Below the pieces are notes generated by a model that worked only from the letters and a program-made list of their open reading frames with translations, did no database searches and was not told the origin of the DNA. From Sphingomonas sp. 28-66-16 (GTDB taxonomy: Bacteria > Pseudomonadota > Alphaproteobacteria > Sphingomonadales > Sphingomonadaceae), in contig NCGF01000005.1 of the NCBI GenBank assembly GCA_002281485.1, forward strand, positions 1 through 64,000: a stretch of 64,000 bases of DNA, read 5' to 3'. Below are positions 16,854 through 25,621 of this stretch, in pieces (within the stretch, counting starts at the first letter, position 1; every line of letters starts with the position of its first letter). The position numbers and the translations under genes were made by a program.

Positions 16854-17831
16854 ATGCTGAAACGCGAAATCGAAGACGGCGACGCGAGCCTCGCCGATCC
16901 TGCCTTCCGGGCGGACGTGCTGAACGGCTTTACCGGCCGACCGCGCGCGATTCCGGCGCGGTGGTTCTACGACCGGCGCGGGTCGGAGCTGTTCGAGGCG
17001 ATCACCGATCTCCCCGAATATTATCCGACCCGGGTCGAGGCCGCTATCCTCAACGACAACGGCCCGGCAATCACCGATCGCGTCGGCGCGGGGCGCGCGG
17101 TGGTCGAGTTCGGATCGGGTTCATCGGCCAAGACGCCGCTGTTGCTGCGCGCGATCGCCCCGGCGGCCTATGTGCCGATCGACATTTCGGGCGATTTCCT
17201 GCGCGAATCCGCGGCGGCGCTTTCGGCCGACTTTCCAGGGCTGCCGGTGCATCCGCTCGAGGCCGATTTCATGCACCCGATCGCGCTGCCGACGGCGGTG
17301 GCCGGGCTACCCAAGCTCGGCTTTTTCCCCGGATCGACGATCGGCAACATGATCCCCTCCTCGGCGGTCGATCTGTTGCGGGCGATGCGACTCTGGCTCG
17401 GCACCGGTTCGATGCTGCTGATCGGGATGGACCGGCTGAAGGATGCCGACGTGCTCGTTTCCGCCTATGACGATTCGCGAGGCGTCACGGCGGCGTTCAA
17501 CCTCAATCTGCTCGAACGGATCAATCGCGAGCTCGATGGCACGATCCCGGTCGCCGCCTTTCGCCACCGGGCGATCTGGAACGACATGGGCGCGCGGATC
17601 GAGATGCATCTCGAGGCGACCGAGGACGTCGCCTTCACGATCGAGGGCAGACCGTTCGAGATGGCGGCGGGCGAGACGATCCACACCGAAAACAGCCACA
17701 AATACGGCAACCGCGACGCCCGCATCCTGCTGCGCGCGGGCGGGTGGACGCCGATCGCCGAGTGGACCGACGTCGACGACCGCTTCGCGCTGATCCTGGC
17801 AGAGGCGCAGGTGCCCCGGACGGCGCCTTGA
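16854..17831 (+). CDS. egtD: L-histidine N-alpha-methyltransferase
   Basis: A 325-residue SAM-dependent methyltransferase of the EgtD/DUF2260 type that trimethylates the alpha-amino group of histidine to hercynine. Typical segments are RWFYDRRGSELFEAITDLPEYYPTR, VVEFGSGSSAKT (SAM-binding), FFPGSTIGNM and the C-terminal IHTENSHKY. The ATG at 16854 follows the egtB stop by two bases; an in-frame TTG at 16848 is less likely. Confidence 0.93.
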   Translation: MLKREIEDGDASLADPAFRADVLNGFTGRPRAIPARWFYDRRGSELFEAITDLPEYYPTRVEAAILNDNGPAITDRVGAGRAVVEFGSGSSAKTPLLLRAIAPAAYVPIDISGDFLRESAAALSADFPGLPVHPLEADFMHPIALPTAVAGLPKLGFFPGSTIGNMIPSSAVDLLRAMRLWLGTGSMLLIGMDRLKDADVLVSAYDDSRGVTAAFNLNLLERINRELDGTIPVAAFRHRAIWNDMGARIEMHLEATEDVAFTIEGRPFEMAAGETIHTENSHKYGNRDARILLRAGGWTPIAEWTDVDDRFALILAEAQVPRTAP

Positions 17832-17976
17832 ACGGGCCCGATCGCACAGAGGCGCAGAGGATTCTGGGTAGCAGCTGAAATTGTCGATTCTCCTTCCGAT
17901 CGGCGCCCCCAGTCTTCTTTTGCTTCGCATTTGACGGGCGCGGCGATAGACCCCGCGACACCAGATAGGAGCGACC

Positions 17977-18846
17977 ATGAAGACGATCGGGGTTATCGGG
18001 GCGGGGCAGATGGGCGCGGGGATTGCGCAGGTATCCGCGCAGGCGGGCTATCAAGTGCTGCTGTCGGACGTCGATCTCGCGCGCGCGGAAGCCGGCAAGG
18101 CGGGTATCGCCAAGGCGCTCGACCGGCTGGTGACCAAGGAGAAGATCGCGGGCGATGCGCGTGATGCCGCGCTGGCGCTGATCGAGCCGGTCGCTGGAGT
18201 CGAGGCGATGGGCGACTGCGGCCTCGTCATCGAGGCCGCCACCGAGCGCGAGGAGATCAAGCGCGCGATCTTCGGCAATGTCGGCACGGTACTCGGCGCC
18301 GATGCGATTCTGGCGTCGAACACTTCATCGATCCCGATCACCCGCCTCGCCCAGGCGTCGCCCGATCCGGCGCGCTTCATGGGCGTGCATTTCTTCAACC
18401 CGGTGCCGGTGATGGGGCTGATCGAGCTGATCCGCGGCCTTGCCACCAGCGACGCCACGGTCGCCAGCGTCGAGGCGTTCGGGCAATCGCTGGGCAAGAA
18501 GATCGTCCATGCCAATGATGCACCGGGTTTCATCGTCAACCGCGTGCTGATGCCGATGATCAACGAGGCGTGCTTCGCGCTCGGCGAAGGCGTTGCGACG
18601 ATCGGGGACATCGACACCGCCTGCATGCTCGGCCTCAACCACCCGATGGGGCCGTTGACGCTCGCCGATTTCATCGGGCTCGATACATGCCTCGAAATTA
18701 CGCGCGTGCTGTTCGACGGCACCGGCGACCCGAAATTCCGCCCCGCGCCGTTGCTCGTCAAATATGTCGAGGCCGGCTGGTATGGCCGCAAGACCAAGCG
18801 CGGCTTTTACGATTATTCGGGCAGCGAACCGGTGCCGACGCGCTGA
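17977..18846 (+). CDS. 3-hydroxybutyryl-CoA dehydrogenase
   Basis: A 289-residue enzyme with the NAD-binding motif [14 protein letters not shown] at the N-terminus, the dehydrogenase signature VVEAATERE-like segment ([12 protein letters not shown]), [12 protein letters not shown] and the C-terminal helical domain [22 protein letters not shown]. It interconverts 3-hydroxybutyryl-CoA and acetoacetyl-CoA, in fatty-acid, butanoate or phenylacetate metabolism. ATAGGAGCGACC gives a clear ribosome site. It stands alone after a 145-base gap with no recognisable terminator, and converges on the MerR gene. Confidence 0.92.
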   Translation: MKTIGVIGAGQMGAGIAQVSAQAGYQVLLSDVDLARAEAGKAGIAKALDRLVTKEKIAGDARDAALALIEPVAGVEAMGDCGLVIEAATEREEIKRAIFGNVGTVLGADAILASNTSSIPITRLAQASPDPARFMGVHFFNPVPVMGLIELIRGLATSDATVASVEAFGQSLGKKIVHANDAPGFIVNRVLMPMINEACFALGEGVATIGDIDTACMLGLNHPMGPLTLADFIGLDTCLEITRVLFDGTGDPKFRPAPLLVKYVEAGWYGRKTKRGFYDYSGSEPVPTR

Positions 18847-18868
18847 GCGCCGACACCGGCGGCTGCAG

Positions 18869-19675
18869 TTATGCCCGCCCGCCGAGGGTCGGCGTCAGGT
18901 CCTCGCCATCGGCCTTTGCCGCCGTCACCGCCTGCTGGATGAAGTGGAAGGTCTGGGCGTCGAAGCCGGGGTCGGCCTCGCCTTCCCACTTGTCGATGTT
19001 GGCGTACATCTGCTGCGAGCCCTGCCACATCGCCGGGGTGGCAATTTTGGCGAAGGGCGCAAGCAGCGCCATCCATTCGCGCGCAAAGCCCCGCGCCTTG
19101 GCGCCGGCCGGGTCCATCGGCATCGCCGCCTTGATCCGGCTGCCCAGGTCCTTCCACATCTCGGCGGTTGCTTCGGCGCTGAACACATCGCCCATTTCGG
19201 GCAGCTTGCGGGCAAAGTCGGCCTTGGCCTGATCGCTCATATAGCGATCGGTCACCGCCTGCCATTTTTGCTGTTCGTCGGTCATCATCACGTCTCCGGT
19301 CCTGATCAGCGAGCAGAAGGTCGCGGCATCGATCGGCTCGCCGCGATCGATTCGGGACAAGGTCGTGCGCAGGATCGTGCGCGCTTCGGAAAGCGCGCGG
19401 GCCTGGTCATCCAGCGTGTCGAGTTGCAGCGCGACCAGCTGGCGCAGGTCGATCGGCTTCTTGTCGAACAGCGCCTTGATCTGCTGGAGGCTGAGCCCTG
19501 CGCGCTTGAGCGCGACGAGCTGGTGCAGCCGCTCGAGCTCGCCTGCGCCATAGCAGCGCCGGCCCGATCCGGTGCGGAGCGGCTTCACCAGCCCGCGCGC
19601 TTCGTAAAAGCGCAGCGCGCGCGCGGAGAGGCCGGTGGTGCGGGCAACCTCGGCGATGTCGATGATCTGCGTCAT
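18869..19675 (-). CDS. MerR family regulator with TipAS effector domain
   Basis: A 268-residue regulator. Residues 5-73 form the MerR winged helix (IAEVARTTGLSARALRFYEARGLVKP), followed by a dimerisation helix to about 115 and a C-terminal TipAS-type domain (about 130-265) rich in Trp and Met. TipAS domains bind thiopeptide, albicidin or other hydrophobic drugs, as in TipA and SkgA. Its promoter has the MerR hallmark of an overlong spacer containing a palindrome, so it probably regulates itself. No Shine-Dalgarno sequence is visible, which fits a leaderless message. Confidence 0.9.
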   Translation of the reverse strand: MTQIIDIAEVARTTGLSARALRFYEARGLVKPLRTGSGRRCYGAGELERLHQLVALKRAGLSLQQIKALFDKKPIDLRQLVALQLDTLDDQARALSEARTILRTTLSRIDRGEPIDAATFCSLIRTGDVMMTDEQQKWQAVTDRYMSDQAKADFARKLPEMGDVFSAEATAEMWKDLGSRIKAAMPMDPAGAKARGFAREWMALLAPFAKIATPAMWQGSQQMYANIDKWEGEADPGFDAQTFHFIQQAVTAAKADGEDLTPTLGGRA

Positions 19676-19681
19676 ACCGCG

Positions 19682-19712
19682 GTTGTAGCGGTTGACGCAG
19701 CGTCAACTTCAA
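19682..19712 (-). promoter_or_regulatory. MerR-type autoregulated promoter with 19-bp spacer and 17-bp palindrome
   Basis: On the minus strand TTGAAG (19707-19712) and TACAAC (19682-19687) are separated by 19 bp. The spacer contains GTTGACGCTGCGTCAAC (19691-19707), a perfect palindrome with one central base. This is the layout of promoters that MerR proteins untwist. Seven bases past the -10 lies the A of the MerR ATG (19675), predicting a leaderless transcript. Confidence 0.6.
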
Positions 19713-20362
19713 GCGGTTTTTTTGATCGATCGCGTCAGGGCAAACCGCCAGAGCGGAATCGAGAGCAGCGAGACCTGCGCCAGCACCGGTAGGGGGGAGA
19801 CCAGTCCCACGATGATAGCGGTGCCCGCGCCAAGTGCCGTGGCGATGCCGCGCCGGCGGATGATCGCGATCGTGGCGGCGGAGACGTGGGCGTCGACCAC
19901 GGGCGGCGACGTCGCCAGCCGCCCCATGCGGATGTTGAGCAGCGCCGTCAGCAGCAGCCAGCAGCAATAGAGCACGACTGGCACCCGCTGATTGCTGTAC
20001 GTGCTCAGGAACGCAGTGAAGAAAGGCATCGCAGCGATCGTCAGCAGCATGTTGATGTTGGCAGGCACCAGCTTGTCGCTGTAGTGCGCGGCACAGGCAA
20101 AGGCGCGGTGATGGCCGGCCCAGAACGCGCCGATCACGTAAAAGCTGATGACGAAGCCGATGAAGTTCGGCGTCAGGTGGAGCAGCGCGTTCAGGAAATC
20201 CGTGTCGCTTGCGCCAGGCGCCAGATGCGGCACATGGATTTCGATCACCAGCAGCGTGATCGCGATCGCGAACACCGCGTCCGAAAAGAAGATCAGCCGT
20301 TCGAGCGTGTGTTCGGGCCCGTGCCGGGTAGCGGTTGGCGGGGCGCTCTCTGCGTCGATCAC
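19709..20362 (-). CDS. TMEM175 family (DUF1211) putative potassium channel
   Basis: A 217-residue membrane protein with about six hydrophobic helices. RLIFFSDAVFAIAITLLVIEI near residue 22 matches the family signature (R-x3-FSDxVFAIAxTLL), whose hydrophobic residues line the pore in TMEM175 channels. GGGGAGAG precedes a GTG start. Its stop codon overlaps the MerR promoter, so readthrough from this gene would interfere with or add to merR transcription. Confidence 0.9.
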   Translation of the reverse strand: MIDAESAPPTATRHGPEHTLERLIFFSDAVFAIAITLLVIEIHVPHLAPGASDTDFLNALLHLTPNFIGFVISFYVIGAFWAGHHRAFACAAHYSDKLVPANINMLLTIAAMPFFTAFLSTYSNQRVPVVLYCCWLLLTALLNIRMGRLATSPPVVDAHVSAATIAIIRRRGIATALGAGTAIIVGLVSPLPVLAQVSLLSIPLWRFALTRSIKKTA

Positions 20363-20378
20363 GATACTCTCCCCTGTG

Positions 20379-21635
20379 CTAGCTGATCAGCAACCCCGCG
20401 AGCGCCGCGCTCATCAGATTGGCGAGGCTGCCCGCGACCAGCGCGCGGATGCCTAGCTTGGCGATCATCGGGCGCTGATTGGGCGCCAGACTGCCGGTCG
20501 CGGCGATCTGGATCGCGATCGACAGGAAATTGGCGAACCCGCACAACGCGAAGGTGACGACGGCGGTGGTGCGCGCCGACAGGTTCTTCATCTGCCCCAG
20601 ATCGATGAAGGCGACGAATTCGTTGAGCACGATCTTTGTGCCGACGAGTCCGCCCGCCGCGCTCGCCTCGCTCGGCGGGATGTTGAGCAGCAGCATCAGC
20701 GGCGAGAGGATCACGCCCAATATGCCCTGAAAGCTGAGGTCGGGCCGGCCGAACCAGCTGCCGACTTCGCCGAGCAGGCCATTGGCGAGCGCGACCAGCG
20801 AGACGAACGCCAGCACCATCGCCGCCACCGCCACCGCAATCCGCACCCCGGTCTGCGCGCCATTCGCCGCTGCCATGATGACATTGTCGGCGCGCTCGAT
20901 CTCGACCACCGGCGCGACGACGCGCACTGCGTCGTCATCGAGGGCGTCCCCCGGTTCGGGCAGCGGATCGGGGATGTCGGGCATGATGATCTTGGCCATC
21001 AGCAGCCCCCCCGGCGCCGACATGAACGAGGCGGCGAGCAGATAGGGCAGCGCCCCGGGGCCGAGCAACGCGGCATAGGCGGCGAGGATCGTCCCCGCCA
21101 CGCCGGCCATCCCGACCGACATCACCGCGAACAATTGCGCCGGCTTGAGCGCGGCCAGATAGGGCGCGATCACCAGCGGCGCCTCGCTTTGGCCGACGAA
21201 GATGTTGGCCGCGGCGCACAGTGCCTCGACCTTCGAGACGCCGACGATCGCCTCGATCGCGCCGCCGACATAGCGGATCACGAACTGCATGATGCCGAGG
21301 TGATAGAGCACCGCGACGAGCGCGGCGAAGAAGATGATCACCGGCAGCGCCGAAAAGGCAAAGGCCGAGCCAAAGGTCGGATCGGTCGCGAGCTTGCCGA
21401 AGATCAGCTGCGTGCCGGCAGCGGCATAGCCGAGCAGCGCGGTGACGCCGAGCGCCATCGTCTGGATCACTGCCTTGCCGGCGGGCACATAGAGCACCAG
21501 CACGGCCATCGTCGCCTGCAACGCAAACGCCGCGCCCACCACGCGCAGCCGGATCGCCCGCCTGTTGGTCGATACGGCAACGGCAATGCCGAGAATGACG
21601 CAAATCCCGGCAAGGCCGATCAGCAACTGATTCAT
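20379..21635 (-). CDS. NupC/CNT family concentrative nucleoside transporter
   Basis: A 418-residue polytopic transporter with the N-terminal Nucleos_tra2_N helices, the gate segment, and the C-terminal domain. The motifs GQSEAPLVIAPYL and NEFVAFIDL are the characteristic substrate- and sodium-binding segments of concentrative nucleoside transporters. It imports nucleosides with a sodium or proton gradient. The start was set at MNQLLIGLAGI (GGGAAG upstream); the frame is open 46 codons further but without homology. It lies 16 bases upstream of the TMEM175 gene on the same strand. Confidence 0.92.
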   Translation of the reverse strand: MNQLLIGLAGICVILGIAVAVSTNRRAIRLRVVGAAFALQATMAVLVLYVPAGKAVIQTMALGVTALLGYAAAGTQLIFGKLATDPTFGSAFAFSALPVIIFFAALVAVLYHLGIMQFVIRYVGGAIEAIVGVSKVEALCAAANIFVGQSEAPLVIAPYLAALKPAQLFAVMSVGMAGVAGTILAAYAALLGPGALPYLLAASFMSAPGGLLMAKIIMPDIPDPLPEPGDALDDDAVRVVAPVVEIERADNVIMAAANGAQTGVRIAVAVAAMVLAFVSLVALANGLLGEVGSWFGRPDLSFQGILGVILSPLMLLLNIPPSEASAAGGLVGTKIVLNEFVAFIDLGQMKNLSARTTAVVTFALCGFANFLSIAIQIAATGSLAPNQRPMIAKLGIRALVAGSLANLMSAALAGLLIS

Positions 21636-21764
21636 TCGTTCTTCCCGCGCCCTCAGAAATGCCGCGCTCCCCCCGTCAGGCGCGCGGCGCGCCAGCATAC
21701 ACGCGGCGGCGCGTGGGGCTAGGGGCGGATTGACGCGCGCGCGCAACCGGCTAGCGTCGCGGCG

Positions 21765-22445
21765 ATGACGCAATCAACGCCCGCGATCCCGCGATCGCTT
21801 TTCGCCCTGTCGATCTTCTATGGCGGCATGGTCTGCATCGCCGGCGTACTCGGCAACAAACAGGTCACGCTGGGGCCGCTCTCCGCGATCGGACCCCTGC
21901 TGGGGTTGGGGCCGCTCGCCATCGAGGCGGGGATTTTCGCCTTTCTGCTGCTGGTCATCGTCTCGAGCGCTGTCGCCGAGTTGCATGGCGGCGCCATCGC
22001 CAATCGGCTGGTGCAGTTCGGCTTCGTCCCGCTGATCGCGTCGATCCTGCTGTCGCTGGTGGTGCTGAGCGTACCGGCCGCCGCCGATATGGACCCGGCC
22101 CGGCGCGACGCCTTCGCGCTGATGATGGGCGCAACGCCGCGAATCTGGATCGGCGGGATCATCTCCTACGGCATCTCGCAGACGCTCAACGTCTATGTCT
22201 TCTCGGCGCTCAAGGGTCGCGAGGGTGGCGGCCTGCTCTGGCTGCGCGCCGGCGCCGCAAGCATCCTCAGCCAGATCGTCGATACCTTGCTGTTTGTCAG
22301 CATTGCCTTTCTCGGCGTCTTTCCGATCCGCGAATTGCTGATCGGGCAGATGGTGATGAAGGTGCTGCTCTCCGCGCTGCTGGTGCCGCCGCTCATCTAT
22401 CTGGTGGTGGCGATCGGCCGGCGGCTCGATCGTTCATCCCCCTGA
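21765..22445 (+). CDS. Queuosine precursor transporter (VUT/YhhQ family)
   Basis: A 226-residue membrane protein with about six helices, containing the VUT-1 features GNKQVTLGPL, SAVAELHGG and SYGISQTLNVYVFSALKG. YhhQ-type proteins import queuosine precursors such as preQ0 or preQ1. The gluQ gene 7 kb upstream acts on queuosine-modified tRNA, so the two are functionally compatible though not adjacent. It stands upstream of argB across 103 bases. Confidence 0.88.
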   Translation: MTQSTPAIPRSLFALSIFYGGMVCIAGVLGNKQVTLGPLSAIGPLLGLGPLAIEAGIFAFLLLVIVSSAVAELHGGAIANRLVQFGFVPLIASILLSLVVLSVPAAADMDPARRDAFALMMGATPRIWIGGIISYGISQTLNVYVFSALKGREGGGLLWLRAGAASILSQIVDTLLFVSIAFLGVFPIRELLIGQMVMKVLLSALLVPPLIYLVVAIGRRLDRSSP

Positions 22446-22548
22446 CGCGTCGCGCCCCCTGACGTCCCTGTCTGCCGGTTCGGGCCGCATCACGCCAATC
22501 GCGAGGCCCCAGCTTTCGCTGCGGCGACCTATTGGCTAGAGGGTCGCC

Positions 22549-23460
22549 ATGACCGACCAAGTTTCCAATCACGCTCCAGACCCGGCGATGCTCGCCAAAG
22601 CCGAAACGCTCACCGAGGCGTTGCCCTATCTGCAGCGTTATGCCGGCGCGACCTTCGTGGTGAAATATGGCGGGCATGCGATGGGCGATCCCGAGCTCCA
22701 GCGCGATTTCGCCGAGGATGTCGTGCTGCTGAAGGCGGTCGGCATCAACCCCGTCGTCGTCCATGGCGGCGGGCCCCAGATCGGCGCGATGCTCAAGAAA
22801 CTCGGGGTCGAATCGAGCTTCGTCGATGGTTTGCGCGTCACCGATGCGCAGACCGCGCAAGTCGCTGAAATGGTGCTGTCGGGGGCGATCAACAAGGAGA
22901 TCGTCGCCTGGATCGGCCAGGCCGGCGGGCGCGCGATCGGCATTTCGGGCAAGGATGGCGGCTTCGTCCGCGCCGCCAAGGTCGAGCGGACGACGCGCGA
23001 CCCCGACAGCAACATCGAGCGCGTGGTCGATCTTGGCTTCGTCGGCACCCCCGAGGCGATCGACCGGCGGGTGATCGACACGATTTCGAGCGCCGGCATG
23101 ATCCCCGTCGTTGCCCCGATCGGCACCGGCGCCGATGGGCAGACCTATAACATCAACGCCGATACGATGGCGGGCGCGATCGCGGCGGCGCTGGGCGCCA
23201 AGCGGCTGTTCCTCCTGACCGATGTCGCCGGCGTCCTCGACAAGAACCGCGCCTTGCTCACCGATCTCGATCCGGCAGCGATCGAGCGGCTGCGCGCCGA
23301 CGGCACGATCAGCGGCGGGATGATCCCCAAGCTGGAGACCTGCGTGAGCGCGGTCGAAGCGGGAGTCGATGCCGCGGTCATCCTCGACGGGCGGGTGCCG
23401 CACGCGATGCTGCTCGAAATCTTCACCCAGGCGGGCGCCGGCACGCTCGTCCATCGCTAG
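22549..23460 (+). CDS. argB: Acetylglutamate kinase
   Basis: A 303-residue amino-acid kinase that phosphorylates N-acetylglutamate, the second step of arginine synthesis. Visible motifs are [29 protein letters not shown], the substrate segment [38 protein letters not shown] and [18 protein letters not shown]. The N-terminal helix before residue 30 is the extension found in arginine-sensitive, hexameric enzymes, so feedback inhibition is likely. It opens a tight same-strand cluster with yggT, DUF167, folD and marC. Confidence 0.95.
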   Translation: MTDQVSNHAPDPAMLAKAETLTEALPYLQRYAGATFVVKYGGHAMGDPELQRDFAEDVVLLKAVGINPVVVHGGGPQIGAMLKKLGVESSFVDGLRVTDAQTAQVAEMVLSGAINKEIVAWIGQAGGRAIGISGKDGGFVRAAKVERTTRDPDSNIERVVDLGFVGTPEAIDRRVIDTISSAGMIPVVAPIGTGADGQTYNINADTMAGAIAAALGAKRLFLLTDVAGVLDKNRALLTDLDPAAIERLRADGTISGGMIPKLETCVSAVEAGVDAAVILDGRVPHAMLLEIFTQAGAGTLVHR

Positions 23461-23522
23461 GCTGGCACCGCGAGGTGTTTTGGTCTAGTATAACGCTCTA
23501 GTTTGCAGACGGAGACTTTGGC

Positions 23523-23825
23523 TTGGTTACCCTCATCCAGATCGCCCAGGTGCTGCTCGACGTTTTCTGGTGGATCATCGTCATCCAGATCGTCCTGTCG
23601 CTGCTGATCGCGTTCAACGTCATCAACACCTACAATGATTTCGTGCGGCAGCTCTTTGAGGGGCTCAACCGGATCACCGAGCCGGTCTATGCGCCGATCC
23701 GTCGCATCCTGCCCGATTTCGGGCAGATCGATTTCTCGCCTGCGGTCGTGCTGCTGCTGATGGCGATCATCAATATCGTTCTCAATCGCCTGCTCGTCTC
23801 GGCGGTGACCGGGGGCCCGCTCTAG
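23523..23825 (+). CDS. YggT family membrane protein
   Basis: A 100-residue protein with two transmembrane helices (about 8-35 and 75-98) and the family motif FEGLNRITEPVYAPIRRILPDFGQIDFSPAVVLL. YggT proteins are linked to osmotic tolerance and cell-division-site organisation, but the molecular role is unclear. The start appears to be TTG at 23523, with GGAGAC 7 bases upstream. The DUF167 gene starts four bases after its stop, the classical yggT-yggU pairing. Confidence 0.9.
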   Translation: MVTLIQIAQVLLDVFWWIIVIQIVLSLLIAFNVINTYNDFVRQLFEGLNRITEPVYAPIRRILPDFGQIDFSPAVVLLLMAIINIVLNRLLVSAVTGGPL

Positions 23826-23829
23826 GCAC

Positions 23830-24132
23830 GTGCCCGCCTGGGTCGGGTGTGACGCGGGGCTCCGGCTCGCGGTCAGGGTCACGCCGCGCGGCGGGCGCGA
23901 TTCGCTTGCCGTCGGCACGCCCGATCATCTCGTCGCCCGGCTCGCCGCCGCGCCGGTGGAGGGGGCGGCAAACGCGGCGCTGATCGCGCTCGTCGCCAAA
24001 ACCTTTGGTCTTGCCCGCCGCGACGTCACGCTGGTCGCGGGCCAAACCGCGCGGCTGAAGCGCCTGCAGCTCAACGGAGACCCGCAAAGGCTGGCGGAGC
24101 TGGCCGCAAGCCTCTATGGCCCCGGCGCATGA
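23830..24132 (+). CDS. DUF167 family protein (YggU-like)
   Basis: A 100-residue DUF167 protein. The family core is [15 protein letters not shown] and the segment [20 protein letters not shown], followed by [16 protein letters not shown]. Structures of this family show a small alpha/beta fold, and the function is unknown. The start is GTG. The last four bases overlap the folD start (ATGA), so the two are probably translationally coupled. Confidence 0.9.
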   Translation: MPAWVGCDAGLRLAVRVTPRGGRDSLAVGTPDHLVARLAAAPVEGAANAALIALVAKTFGLARRDVTLVAGQTARLKRLQLNGDPQRLAELAASLYGPGA

Positions 24133-25004
24133 GTGCAGAGATCATCGATGGCAAGGCTTTTGCAGCCGGTTTGCGGGCGCGCGTCGCCGACAGGGTTGCG
24201 GCGTTTCGCGCCGCCGCCGGGCGCGCGCCGGGGCTCGCCGTGGTGCTGGTCGGCGAGGATCCGGCCTCTGCCGTCTATGTCCGCAACAAGCACAAGGCGA
24301 CGGTCGCGGCCGGGATGGAAAGCTTCGAGCACCGCCTGCCCGCCGAGGTCGCCGAAGCCGATCTGCTCGCCCTCGTCGCCGCGCTCAACGCCGATCCGGC
24401 CGTCGACGGCATCCTCGTCCAGCTGCCGCTGCCCGCGCAGATCGACGAGCGCCGCGTGATCATGGCGATCGATCCCGACAAGGACGTCGACGGGTTCCAC
24501 CCGGTCAATGCCGGGCGGCTCGCAACCGGGCTGCACGGCTTCGTGCCCTGCACGCCGCTCGGCTGCCTGATGCTGCTGCGCGATCGGCTCGGCGATCTTG
24601 CCGGGCTCGACGCCGTCGTGATCGGCCGGTCGAACATCGTCGGCAAGCCGATGGCGCAATTGCTGCTCGGCGACAGCTGCACCGTCACGATCGCGCATTC
24701 GAAGACGCGCGATCTGTCGAGCGTGGTCAAGCGCGCCGACATCGTCGTCGCGGCGGTGGGCCGGCCGGCGATGATCAAGGGCGAATGGATCAAGCCCGGC
24801 GCGACCGTGATCGACGTCGGCATCAACCGCACCGAGGATGGCCTTGTCGGCGACGTCGATTTTGCCGGGGCGGCAAGCGTGGCAGCGGCAATCACGCCGG
24901 TTCCGGGCGGGGTCGGCCCGATGACGATCGCCTGCCTGCTCCGCAATACATTGCTCTCGGCGCACCGTCGCGCCGGCGTGCCGCTCGCGAAAGACGCGAT
25001 TTGA
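24129..25004 (+). CDS. folD: Bifunctional methylenetetrahydrofolate dehydrogenase/cyclohydrolase
   Basis: A 291-residue FolD that interconverts methylene-, methenyl- and formyl-tetrahydrofolate. Family features are the catalytic Tyr/Lys segment [31 protein letters not shown], the NADP-binding [18 protein letters not shown] and the C-terminal [16 protein letters not shown]. It supplies one-carbon units together with the formate-THF ligase encoded at 45.8 kb. Its stop overlaps the TTG start of marC (TTGA). Confidence 0.95.
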   Translation: MSAEIIDGKAFAAGLRARVADRVAAFRAAAGRAPGLAVVLVGEDPASAVYVRNKHKATVAAGMESFEHRLPAEVAEADLLALVAALNADPAVDGILVQLPLPAQIDERRVIMAIDPDKDVDGFHPVNAGRLATGLHGFVPCTPLGCLMLLRDRLGDLAGLDAVVIGRSNIVGKPMAQLLLGDSCTVTIAHSKTRDLSSVVKRADIVVAAVGRPAMIKGEWIKPGATVIDVGINRTEDGLVGDVDFAGAASVAAAITPVPGGVGPMTIACLLRNTLLSAHRRAGVPLAKDAI

Positions 25005-25621
25005 TCGAGCTTTTCGTCTCGGCGCTGATCACCTTCTTCGTGGTGATCGATCCGCCCGGTTGCGCGCCGATCTATGCCGGGCTGACTGCCGGCGTGCCGC
25101 CGGTGCATGCGCGCTCGATGGCGATCCGCGCGGTGCTGATCGCGGGTGCGATCCTCGTCGTCTTCGCGCTGTTCGGGCAGAATATCCTGGCCGCGCTCGG
25201 CATCAGTCTCGATAGCTTCCGGATCGCCGGCGGCATCATGCTGTTCCTGATCGCGCTCGAAATGGTGTTCGAAAAGCGCACCCAGCGGCGCGAGGACCGC
25301 GCCCAGAAGATCATCGACACGCCCGAGATCGAAGACGTTTCGGTCTTCCCGATGGCGATGCCGATGATCGCCGGGCCGGGATCGATCGCGTCGATCATGC
25401 TGCTGATGTCGAAGGGGCACGGCGTCGAGCGGACGCTGGTGATCCTCGCTGCGCTGGGCGTGATCCTGGCGCTGACGACGCTGGCGCTGGTCTTGGCGGG
25501 GCCGCTGATGCGGATCCTCGGCGCGCGGATCGAGGCGGTGGTGACGCGATTGCTCGGGGTGCTGCTGGCGGCGCTCGCGGCGCAATTCGTGATCGACGGG
25601 CTCCGCGCGAGCTTCTTCTAG
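25001..25621 (+). CDS. MarC family membrane protein
   Basis: A 206-residue protein with six hydrophobic helices and the MarC/UPF0056 signature [36 protein letters not shown] and [20 protein letters not shown]. The family is annotated as a putative antibiotic-resistance or amino-acid transporter, but the function is not established. The TTG start overlaps the folD stop. Its own stop overlaps the convergent GT-C-like gene by four bases. Confidence 0.88.
   Translation: MIELFVSALITFFVVIDPPGCAPIYAGLTAGVPPVHARSMAIRAVLIAGAILVVFALFGQNILAALGISLDSFRIAGGIMLFLIALEMVFEKRTQRREDRAQKIIDTPEIEDVSVFPMAMPMIAGPGSIASIMLLMSKGHGVERTLVILAALGVILALTTLALVLAGPLMRILGARIEAVVTRLLGVLLAALAAQFVIDGLRASFF

Noticed and set aside
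17844-17859. Tandem 8-mers GCACAGAG GCGCAGAG in the gap after egtD
   Set aside because: They recall a dispersed GCGCAGAG-type repeat, but there are only two imperfect units and no second copy was noticed in the window.
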